64,000 nt of DNA from JAFLTL01 sp964389525 (GTDB lineage Bacteria > Bacteroidota > Bacteroidia > Bacteroidales > Muribaculaceae): NCBI GenBank assembly GCA_964389525.1, contig CAYMEX010000013.1, forward strand, positions 1 to 64,000, read 5' to 3'. The notes under the pieces were generated by a model. That model did not search any database, was not told the DNA's origin, and saw only the letters and a program-made list of their open reading frames with translations. Position numbers and translations under genes: made by a program. Shown here one piece after another: positions 25,498 through 32,840 of this stretch (position 1 is the stretch's first letter; each line of letters opens with the position of its first letter).

Positions 25498-26721
25498 CTA
25501 TTCCCGGTCGGTTGCGTTGAGAGCGCGGGTGATGGCGTTGCGAATACGTGATTCGGTATCGCCGGGATTCATGAGATTAAATCCATTCTGAATGAGAGCG
25601 ATTCTACCGGTTCGGCCGACGACTATTATAGCGGGAGAAAGACCATTGGGGAAGAAATACTCGTAAAACCTACCGTTGTTAAGCGCCATAGGCACACGCA
25701 CATCGTTTTTCTTTAATAAGTCCAGTACCGCACGTGGCTGTGCGCCGGTTTCAAGCATAATGCCAAACATCTGCACGCTGTCGGCAGCATAGGATTCGTA
25801 TATGCGGTTGATAGATGAAAACGCCGAGTAACTAACTCCACACTGAGTCGTACAGAAGAACATTACTTTGACGCGGTCAGTGCCATCGTTCAGCGACACC
25901 TGCGTGCCGTCGAGCAACGTGAGGGTGTCGGTTGGAAGTGGTGCATTTAAGATATCGGCAGTATGCTTATTTTGCCATTCCCTGTATTTTTTTGTTACTT
26001 CCTCACCCTCATATATTGGTTCATCACCCAGATAGTCGGACACGGAGAATGTCGCCGGATCAAATGGATTGAGTTCGACATCGCTGACCGACAATTCAAA
26101 GCGACTCTGGGGCAGATTGCTGAGATATGATACCCACACGGGCATCATGGTTGACTTGTCGACACGCAGTCCGAAATGCGATCCGATATTGTCAGGCGAC
26201 ATTTCAACCGCCCGCGGATAGCCGGCAAAGAAAATCATTTTGCCTCCGATTACAGGAGCGTCAATTTCCCATTCGTCACCTCGGTCTATGACTGTGAGGG
26301 TGATATTGTCGGCCGGTTTCAACAGATACTCGCACAGACGCATGACGCGGTTGTAAAACGGCATCCAGGGCGAGCCGTCAGCACTACGACGCGACTTTGC
26401 AAAAAATTCGACCCGATCGAAGAACGAATATTCCTGAGAAAGGGCGGTCACTACCCGATTCTTTTCATTAAGCCAGACAAACTCGGTGAGTCCAAGCGTG
26501 TCGGCCGGATTCTCACATTCCACAATCCTATAGTTCTCCTCACTGATATATAGTGAGTCATCAGGAGTATAAAAGATATGTTGGGTTAGGTTATAACGTG
26601 CAGTATGAACATTACTGACATTCTCAAGAGTCTTTGTAAGGATCTCTTCTGCTGTCGGTGGAGGTGTCGGGGTACAGGCGGCACATATCAACACAGCATT
26701 GATAAGGAGGAGTTGTTTCAT
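25498..26721 (-). CDS. Redoxin-like lipoprotein with a degenerate active site
   Basis: 407 residues from the ATG at 26721; upstream in-frame codons are ignored because the SPII signal (LLLINAVLICAAC, Cys16) starts here. The first 280 residues form an outer-membrane lipoprotein-like domain (LTQHIFYTPDDSLYISEENY, DVELNPFDPATFSV). The last 130 are a thioredoxin fold: VKVMFFCTTQCGVSYSAFSSI, then PAIIVVGRTGRIALIQNGF. The active site reads CGVS where TlpA-type proteins have CxxC, so disulfide chemistry would need another Cys, such as the one four residues upstream. It is separated from the rSAM pair by 254 bases in which I see no gene. Confidence 0.65.
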   Translation of the reverse strand: MKQLLLINAVLICAACTPTPPPTAEEILTKTLENVSNVHTARYNLTQHIFYTPDDSLYISEENYRIVECENPADTLGLTEFVWLNEKNRVVTALSQEYSFFDRVEFFAKSRRSADGSPWMPFYNRVMRLCEYLLKPADNITLTVIDRGDEWEIDAPVIGGKMIFFAGYPRAVEMSPDNIGSHFGLRVDKSTMMPVWVSYLSNLPQSRFELSVSDVELNPFDPATFSVSDYLGDEPIYEGEEVTKKYREWQNKHTADILNAPLPTDTLTLLDGTQVSLNDGTDRVKVMFFCTTQCGVSYSAFSSINRIYESYAADSVQMFGIMLETGAQPRAVLDLLKKNDVRVPMALNNGRFYEYFFPNGLSPAIIVVGRTGRIALIQNGFNLMNPGDTESRIRNAITRALNATDRE

Positions 26722-26812
26722 GGCAGGTAGGTTTATTAGATCGTGAAAGTAGTGATTTAGAAATAAAAAAGCAATCCGCGCCCTTCTTTTTTGAAATCCT
26801 AAAATAGAAGAG

Positions 26813-26842
26813 CCAGCCATTTAGCAATCACTAAATGACTGA
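26813..26842 (-). terminator. Hairpin downstream of the peptide transporter
   Basis: On the minus strand CATTTAG-tgattg-CTAAATG (26837-26818) with short flanking extensions is followed by TCTTCTATTTTA. A second candidate terminator beyond that at 26856-26877. Confidence 0.45.
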
Positions 26843-26855
26843 CTCTTTTATTTAA

Positions 26856-26877
26856 AACTGTCTTTTCGCTGACAGTT
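26856..26877 (-). terminator. Terminator of the peptide transporter gene
   Basis: On the minus strand AACTGTC-agcgaaaa-GACAGTT is followed by TTAAATAAAAG. It lies about 20 bases after the stop. Confidence 0.6.
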
Positions 26878-26897
26878 GTTTAGTCTTTAGGAACTTA

Positions 26898-28712
26898 TCA
26901 GATAGCTTCCTCCTCGACAGTCTCGAGAGCGTCGGCCTTGGGAGCGGGAGTATCGCTTGTAGCTGCCTCAAGTTTCTTCATGATCGAGAAGATGAAGAGA
27001 GCCGACAGCATGCAGAGAGCGATAAGTATCGACCAGATCGTCCACACAGGGATCTTGCCCCACAGCAGCATCGGTATCGACACCAGGTAGTTGCCGACAG
27101 CGGTAGCGGCAAACCAGCCGCCCATCATAGCACCTTTGAGCTTCGGAGGAGCAACCTTCGACACAAACGAGATGCCCATCGGCGACAGCAGCAGCTCTGC
27201 AAACGTCAGCAGCAGATATGTCGAGATAAGCCAGTTGGGCGACATCGAGCCGTTGGTGCCGACAAGCGTGAGCGAACCCATCACCATCACACAATAAGCG
27301 ATACCGGCCATGACCATACCGTAGCCGATCTTGCGCGGTGCACTCGGCTCCTTGCCTTTCTTGGCGAGCCAACCGAACAATGCAAGCGAGAACGGCGTCA
27401 GAGCCACCACATAGAACGGGTTGAACTGCTGATAGGCGGCAGGATCAATATCTGTGATCTCCGAAGGAATGACATTAATTGCGAGATATGCGACAACACC
27501 GGCACACACGGCAAGAACCACGCCGCTGATCGTGCGGGCCTTGGCTGTCGTGCTCTGGAAAACACTGAAGAGAGCGTAAACGCCGATCCAGATTGCAGTG
27601 AGAGCACCGAGGTTAAATCCGATACGTGTCCAGCTCGACGAGAAGTTGGCCGTACAGCTCTTGGCGAACTCGGTGAGAGTCTGACCATTCTGGTGGAACA
27701 CCATCCAGAAGAAGATAACCACTGCAAACACAAGCAGAAGCGCAACCACACGTGCTTTTGTCTGCTCGGGGGTCAGTTCGGGCTGCTTGTCGGCGACTGC
27801 CGTATTTGTCTTGGCCTCCTTTGCGTCCTGCTTCTTGTCCTTGATGATATGGGCATAGGTGCGACGACCGAGGAAGTAGATAAGGAAGCTGACGATAAGC
27901 GAGCCGCATGCGAGAGCGAAAGCATAGCTGCAGCCTGTCGAGAACGCCGTGATATAGCTTGTGGCAAAGTCGGTGAGCGTTGCGCCGGCCTGACCGCATG
28001 CAGCGGCAAAGTCCGAAAGATAGCCCGACAGGAACGCTGCGACGTCACCGCCCTGGGCCATACCTTTCTCGATTGCAAAATCGGTCATGGCCTTGAGCTG
28101 GTCACTACCGGCGGCGGGCATGTTAGCAAAGTTGTTTGTATCGAGGCACCAGTTGCTCACCGTTGCGGCCATAGGATCCGAAGTGAGGAATCCGCCGTTC
28201 TTCAGAGCCATATTCTTCAGCGCGATAGCTGCTCCGGGAGCATACATCGAACCAAGGTTGATAGCCATGTAGAAGAGCGAGAATGCCGTGTCGCGCTTGG
28301 CAGCGTAACGCGGCTCGTTGTAAAGGTCTCCGACCATCACCTGAAGATTGCCTTTGAAAAGACCGGTGCCGACCGAAATCAGCAGAAGGGCGGCAAAGAG
28401 CACCATCATCGACACGTTGGAGCGCACAGGCGTCGGAGCCGACATCAGGGCGTAGCCGATAAACATCACCGATATACCGCTTACCACACATTTCGAGAAG
28501 CTCCATTTGTCGGCGAGCCAGCCGCCGATAAGAGGCATGAAATAGACCAGCGCGAGGAAGATCGAGAAAATCTGACCTGTCCAGGTTGCGTCAAATCCAA
28601 ACTTCGCCTGAAGGTAGAAAAGGAAGATTGCGAGCATCGTGTAGTAGCCGAAACGCTCGCCTGTATTGGCAAGCGAAAGCACATAAAGGCCCGCCGGTTG
28701 ATTCTTGAACAT
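26898..28712 (-). CDS. POT-family proton-dependent peptide transporter
   Basis: 604 residues, 12-14 membrane helices. N-terminal NTGERFGYYTMLAIFLFYLQ contains the ExxERFxYY-type proton-coupling motif (here with GERFGYY), followed by GGWLADKWSFSKCVVSGISVMFIG and the GTGLFKGNLQVMVGDLY family signature. The long hydrophilic loop with Lys/Asp-rich sequence (KDKKQDAKEAKTN) falls between the two helix bundles. It imports di- and tripeptides across the inner membrane. It follows sufE after 36 bases on the same strand. Confidence 0.88.
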   Translation of the reverse strand: MFKNQPAGLYVLSLANTGERFGYYTMLAIFLFYLQAKFGFDATWTGQIFSIFLALVYFMPLIGGWLADKWSFSKCVVSGISVMFIGYALMSAPTPVRSNVSMMVLFAALLLISVGTGLFKGNLQVMVGDLYNEPRYAAKRDTAFSLFYMAINLGSMYAPGAAIALKNMALKNGGFLTSDPMAATVSNWCLDTNNFANMPAAGSDQLKAMTDFAIEKGMAQGGDVAAFLSGYLSDFAAACGQAGATLTDFATSYITAFSTGCSYAFALACGSLIVSFLIYFLGRRTYAHIIKDKKQDAKEAKTNTAVADKQPELTPEQTKARVVALLLVFAVVIFFWMVFHQNGQTLTEFAKSCTANFSSSWTRIGFNLGALTAIWIGVYALFSVFQSTTAKARTISGVVLAVCAGVVAYLAINVIPSEITDIDPAAYQQFNPFYVVALTPFSLALFGWLAKKGKEPSAPRKIGYGMVMAGIAYCVMVMGSLTLVGTNGSMSPNWLISTYLLLTFAELLLSPMGISFVSKVAPPKLKGAMMGGWFAATAVGNYLVSIPMLLWGKIPVWTIWSILIALCMLSALFIFSIMKKLEAATSDTPAPKADALETVEEEAI

Positions 28713-28748
28713 CTGTCGTAGTGTTTAAGATTGGTATTATTGTTTTAA

Positions 28749-29195
28749 TTATTTTTCTCCTTGTTTTTTTCTGTTCTCGAGCTCCTTGAACGCGAGCGCA
28801 TAAAGGCGCATCTGCTTCAGCATAGCCAGCAGGCCGTTGCTGCGTGTGGGCGACAGGTGCTCCTGCAGCCCTATGTCGTTGATGAAATGCAGATCGCTCC
28901 CGAGTATCTCGTCGGGCGTATGCCCCGAAAGCACCTTCACGAGCATCGAGATGATGCCCTTGACGATTATCGCGTCGGAGTCGGCCGTGTAGATCACCTT
29001 ACCGTCGTCGGTCAGCTCGGCGTTGACCCATGCACGGCTCTGGCATCCCTCTATCAGATGCTCGGGCGTGCGGTACTTCTCGTCGATCGGAGCCAGCGCG
29101 TTACCCATGTCGATGATCATGGCGTAGCGGTCCATCCAGTCCTCCACATCGCCAAACTCCTCGACAATCTCCTGTTGTGCCTGATCTATTGTCAT
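28749..29195 (-). CDS. sufE: SufE-type iron-sulfur cluster assembly protein
   Basis: 148 residues from the ATG at 29195 (MTIDQAQQEIVEEF); the longer frame upstream overlaps the M28 gene and lacks family sequence. Motifs: DWMDRYAMIIDMG, HLIEGCQSRAWVNA (the sulfur-accepting Cys), ADSDAIIVKGIISMLVKVLSG and the C-terminal GLQEHLSPTRSNGL. SufE takes persulfide sulfur from a SufS-type desulfurase and passes it to the scaffold. It is located between the M28 peptidase (20 bases upstream) and the peptide transporter. Confidence 0.9.
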   Translation of the reverse strand: MTIDQAQQEIVEEFGDVEDWMDRYAMIIDMGNALAPIDEKYRTPEHLIEGCQSRAWVNAELTDDGKVIYTADSDAIIVKGIISMLVKVLSGHTPDEILGSDLHFINDIGLQEHLSPTRSNGLLAMLKQMRLYALAFKELENRKKQGEK

Positions 29196-29215
29196 CGTTT
29201 CTTCTAATAACGTTT

Positions 29216-30247
29216 TTACGGATTTACGAGCACACCGGCCACCGTCTCTCCCACAGCCTTGAGCGTAGCGCGGTCTATCGCGCCGATGCCGTCGGCATGA
29301 GTGTGCCATGTGGGATTGAATGATCCGGTCTCGGCATTGTTGCACTCGATTATATCTATCGCCGGTATTCCGGCCTTGAGCAGATATACATGGTCATCGG
29401 TCACAGGCGCGCCGTCGGCGTTGACAAACCTGTCGCCATATCCGGCCTGTGCGGCAGCGCTCCACACCTTGTCCACAATCTTTGATGCCATGCGGTTGGA
29501 GAAATACTCACGATGGAACTTCGCATTATATCCGCCCACCATGTCGAGCAGTATCGCATAGGCAGGCTTGCCTGTGCGGCCTTTATATTCCGGCATGTTC
29601 TTCAGCCAGTATTGCGTGCCGAGGCACCATGTGTCCTCACTGTCGTCGCTCCACACCGAGGCGTGTTCAGGCGTGCCATAGTCCTCCGCGTCTACCAGCA
29701 GTATATCTATGCCCTTGTCGATCCCCGACGCTTTCAGTCCGCGGGCAAGCTCCAGAAGCACAGCCACACCGCTCGCGCCGTCGTTGGCGCCAGGTATAGG
29801 CTGATCGCGCTTCGCCTCGTCGCTCTCGCGGTCGGCCCATGGACGGCTGTCCCAGTGAGCCAGCAGCAGCACACGGTCGGCCGCATCGGCGTTCCAGCGC
29901 CCCATTATGTTGGCAATCGGCAGTCGGTCGCCGTTCCATGCAGTCACCTCGCCACGCTGCACCATCACCGTGTCGGCGCCACGGGCCGCAAGCTCGGCTG
30001 CAAGCCACTCGCCGCAACGGTCGTGCGACGGCGTACCCGGCACACGATACCCGAAGTCGAGCTGCCGTTCGATCAGACGGTACGCACTGTCAGCATCAAA
30101 AGGAAGAGTTTTGGCTGTCGGCTGCACCGTCTCCGCTACCGGCCGGGCATCAACGACCGCATTGCCAGGTCGGCTTCCGCATCCGCAGAACGCACCGGCT
30201 ATGATCGCCATCATGGCGAAAGGTTTTATTTTCACGATAAAATTCAT
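29216..30247 (-). CDS. M28-family lipoprotein peptidase or glutaminyl cyclase-like
   Basis: 343 residues. The lipobox lies at GAFCGCG (Cys21 or Cys23). The catalytic domain has the M28 zinc-site motifs: LLLAHWDSRPWAD, GANDGASGVAVLLELARGL, DAEDYG and, nearer the end, DGAPVTDDHVYLLKAGIPAIDIIE. The RVPGTPSHDRCGEWLAAEL start is shared with glutaminyl-peptide cyclotransferases of Bacteroidetes, so it may cyclise N-terminal Gln or act as an aminopeptidase in the periplasm. It is the first gene of a probable operon with sufE and the peptide transporter; peptide handling links it to the transporter. Confidence 0.8.
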   Translation of the reverse strand: MNFIVKIKPFAMMAIIAGAFCGCGSRPGNAVVDARPVAETVQPTAKTLPFDADSAYRLIERQLDFGYRVPGTPSHDRCGEWLAAELAARGADTVMVQRGEVTAWNGDRLPIANIMGRWNADAADRVLLLAHWDSRPWADRESDEAKRDQPIPGANDGASGVAVLLELARGLKASGIDKGIDILLVDAEDYGTPEHASVWSDDSEDTWCLGTQYWLKNMPEYKGRTGKPAYAILLDMVGGYNAKFHREYFSNRMASKIVDKVWSAAAQAGYGDRFVNADGAPVTDDHVYLLKAGIPAIDIIECNNAETGSFNPTWHTHADGIGAIDRATLKAVGETVAGVLVNP

Positions 30248-30255
30248 GACGGTGC

Positions 30256-30286
30256 TAAATTACAAAAAAATCCCGTCCGCTCAAAT
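30256..30286 (-). promoter_or_regulatory. Promoter of the M28-sufE-transporter operon
   Basis: On the minus strand TTTG (30286-30283), 19 bases, TAATTTAG (30263-30256), one mismatch to TAnnTTTG. It is 9 bases from the ATG. Confidence 0.45.
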
Positions 30287-30718
30287 ATTCAGTCTCACAG
30301 GATTTTTTCACCACAGGTCAGGCACACCGCATCCGGCCTCCAGAATACACCGTCTTTATTTATGTATATAAAGCACCGTATCTATGATGGTATTTAGCCA
30401 TATTTGACAGAAATTCAATTCCTTAATAATTACCATATAATAACATTCCGCAGTTTGTCAGTCGTTTTTGCAACACTTCCGGCCTTGCTGGCAGTTGGAT
30501 CCTCGCGCATACACCATATTGTAAACGGCGAAGTCGGCGGTATCGTGAGCTTCGTGGCGGCAACCTCATCCGGGCAGCCCGCCCCCTCTCCCTATAACAT
30601 TTCTGTGTTAAAGAGTTGCCGAATGTTTTGATTCATGACTGACATTATAATGCTTTTGGGACAATTTTTAGGTCATATCGAAAATCCTGAGAAATAAAAT
30701 TGTAGTATATTTACCGAC
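30287..30718. other. Intergenic region without a recognisable gene
   Basis: About 430 bases before the AbiF gene. An open frame runs through the middle, but its product resembles nothing and its start has no promoter context. The left half is AT-rich; a GC-richer block (about 30476-30600) lies between AT-rich flanks and may be decayed coding sequence. TATATTTA at about 30706 could be an imperfect -7 element for the next gene. Confidence 0.4.
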
Positions 30719-31627
30719 GTGATAGAACGTGCGATTTCATTAGCGGAGCAGGTACAGCTGCTGAAACAGAGAGGGCTGACGATCGATGACGACGATATGG
30801 CGGCCGACGTGCTGTCGGCCATCGGATTCTATCGTATGAGCACCTATCTGTTTCCGTTTGAGCGCTCATACCCCGACTTCAACCGCCGCACCCACCGCTA
30901 TAAAAACGGAGCCAATTTCATCGACGCTGTGAGGCTTTACTATTTTGATGCCGAACTGCGCAACATGTTTCTGAAGTATATCTTCAGCATTGAGGTGAAT
31001 TTCAGAGCCGTGCTGACCTATGAAGGGTCGATGCTCTATCGCCATGATCCGTGGTGGTTTGTAAATCCGTCGTATGTCTCGGCTGATTTCATTGCCGATT
31101 TCGACCGCGTCGTCTACAACGGCGCTTTCAGGAAAAATCCGGCTATCAGGCGTCATCACAGCATGTACAAGAAAGACCGTTATGCCCCGGCTTGGAAGAC
31201 CATCGAGCTGATGACGTTCGGCGAGAACCTTGTGCTGTATAATTCGCTGCGCGACGGCACCCTCCGTCAGAAAATCAGTGAGAAGTTCGGCATCCGCTAT
31301 ATCGAGGTGTTTGAGAACTATATGGAGCTGGTGCGCATCCTTCGCAACGCCTGTGCACACAGTAGCTCTATGTTTGATTTCCGGCCATATAAACGCATCA
31401 GGAAAGGGCCTGCCGGACTCAACAGCGAAGCGGAATATATGAATATCAGCGGATGCTACAAGGTGGTGAGATATCTTCTCCGACATGTCTCGGCCGAGCG
31501 CGAGAAGGAGATGACCGATGAATTGCGTGCGCTCCTTGAGAAGAATTATGCTTATCCCGGCATACTGGATGTACTGAGGATATGCAGCGGATTCTCGCCG
31601 TCCTCCTACAAAGGACGGCGCAGATAG
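30719..31627 (+). CDS. Abi family protein, AbiD/AbiF type
   Basis: 302 residues, the usual size for Abi_2 proteins. The family start LAEQVQLLKQRGLTIDDDD and LSAIGFYRMSTYLFPF, the central LRNMFLKYIFSIEVNFRAVL and the HEPN ribonuclease-type motif Arg209-Asn210-xxx-His214 (RNACAH) are present. These proteins cause abortive infection against phages, with the HEPN site likely cutting RNA. The start is GTG at 30719. No partner gene is adjacent and the gene is flanked by untranslated DNA, as for many mobile defence cargo genes. Confidence 0.8.
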   Translation: MIERAISLAEQVQLLKQRGLTIDDDDMAADVLSAIGFYRMSTYLFPFERSYPDFNRRTHRYKNGANFIDAVRLYYFDAELRNMFLKYIFSIEVNFRAVLTYEGSMLYRHDPWWFVNPSYVSADFIADFDRVVYNGAFRKNPAIRRHHSMYKKDRYAPAWKTIELMTFGENLVLYNSLRDGTLRQKISEKFGIRYIEVFENYMELVRILRNACAHSSSMFDFRPYKRIRKGPAGLNSEAEYMNISGCYKVVRYLLRHVSAEREKEMTDELRALLEKNYAYPGILDVLRICSGFSPSSYKGRRR

Positions 31628-31679
31628 CCTAACGCTGCCTTGAGCCGACATAAGAGTCGAGCAAATCTACACTGAGAGC

Positions 31680-31794
31680 CGCTTTTCTTTTCGTCGAATA
31701 TTCTCCGTAATTTGACTCAAAGAAATGGCTTTCGCCACCGCGATCCGGTCTAACGACCGACATTCGCTTTTCTTTTCGTCGAATATTCTCCGTA
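31680..31794 (+). repeat. 30-bp direct repeat overlapping the argF' promoter
   Basis: An identical 30-bp unit occurs at 31680-31709 and 31765-31794 and contains the palindrome GAATATTC. In the second copy it runs into TATATTTG (31793-31800); in the first the same place reads TAATTTG, one base short of consensus. Confidence 0.85.
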
Positions 31795-31800
31795 TATTTG
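31793..31800 (+). promoter_or_regulatory. -7 element of the carbamoyltransferase promoter
   Basis: TATATTTG is an exact consensus match 32 bases before the ATG at 31832. No TTG occurs at standard spacing; an activator or the duplicated GAATATTC site may substitute. Confidence 0.55.
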
Positions 31801-31831
31801 TGAAAATATAAACTTGAAAAAGACATTACTT

Positions 31832-32785
31832 ATGAGATATTTTACTTCGGTCGGTGATATAGGTCCACTCGACACAGCTGTGAAAGAAGCACTTGAGGTC
31901 AAACAGAACCGTTTTGCCTACAGCCATCTGGGGCGCAACAAGACATTGCTGATGATTTTCTTCAACTCGTCGCTGCGCACGCGTCTCAGCACGCAGAAGG
32001 CTGCGATGAACCTGGGTATGAACGTGATAGTGCTCGATGTGAACAATGGCGCGTGGAAGCTCGAGACCGAGCGCGGCGTGATCATGGACGGTGACTGCCC
32101 GGAGCATCTTCTCGAGGCTGTCCCGGTCATGGGCTGCTACTGCGACATAATAGGTGTGCGCAGCTTTGCACGCTTCGAGAGCAAACAGGATGACTACAAC
32201 GAAAAGATCCTCAATCAGTTCATAAAATACTCAGGTCGCCCGGTCTTCTCGATGGAGGCGGCTACGGGACACCCGCTTCAGGCGTTTGCCGACCTTATCA
32301 CGATCGAGGAACACAAGACCAAGCCGCGCCCGAAGGTGGTGCTCACATGGGCGCCACATCCCCGCGCTCTGCCTCAGGCCGTGCCCAACTCGTTCGCACA
32401 ATGGATGAATGCCGCCGGATATGATTTTGTCATCACTCACCCCGAAGGCTACGAACTTGCGCCGGAATTTGTCGGCAACGCCAAAGTGACATACGACCAG
32501 GACGAGGCTCTGCGCGGAGCCGATTTCGTGTACGCAAAAAACTGGTCGGCCTATGCCGATCCCAACTACGGCCAGATCCTGTCTAAAGACCGTGCATGGA
32601 CCATCACGTCAGAGAAGATGGCGCTGACCGACAACGCATACTTCATGCACTGTCTGCCCGTGCGCCGCAACATGATCGTCAGCGACGACGTGATCGAGAG
32701 CGACCGTTCGCTTGTGATCCCCGAGGCCGCCAACCGCGAGATCTCGGCCGAGGTCGTGCTGAAGCGCCTTCTCGAGAGCCTCTGA
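31832..32785 (+). CDS. argF': N-succinylornithine carbamoyltransferase
   Basis: 317 residues from the ATG at 31832. Carbamoyl-phosphate motif FNSSLRTRLSTQKAAMNLGMN and the HCLPVRRNM signature are present, and the sequence closely follows the Bacteroides fragilis ArgF' enzyme as I know it. Residue 90 is Pro (DGDCPEH), the residue that distinguishes succinyl from acetyl specificity (Glu in the Xanthomonas enzyme). The enzyme makes N-succinylcitrulline in the variant arginine pathway of Bacteroidetes, in the cytoplasm. A duplicated promoter unit lies directly upstream. Confidence 0.9.
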   Translation: MRYFTSVGDIGPLDTAVKEALEVKQNRFAYSHLGRNKTLLMIFFNSSLRTRLSTQKAAMNLGMNVIVLDVNNGAWKLETERGVIMDGDCPEHLLEAVPVMGCYCDIIGVRSFARFESKQDDYNEKILNQFIKYSGRPVFSMEAATGHPLQAFADLITIEEHKTKPRPKVVLTWAPHPRALPQAVPNSFAQWMNAAGYDFVITHPEGYELAPEFVGNAKVTYDQDEALRGADFVYAKNWSAYADPNYGQILSKDRAWTITSEKMALTDNAYFMHCLPVRRNMIVSDDVIESDRSLVIPEAANREISAEVVLKRLLESL

Positions 32786-32840
32786 CTGTCGCAGGCTGCC
32801 GGATAATTACTCATAACTGAATCTTTTTTCTGAAAACACA

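Noticed and set aside
30404..30631. 75-codon open frame before the AbiF gene
   Set aside because: No recognisable domain, no promoter or start context, and it lies in a compositionally mixed region.
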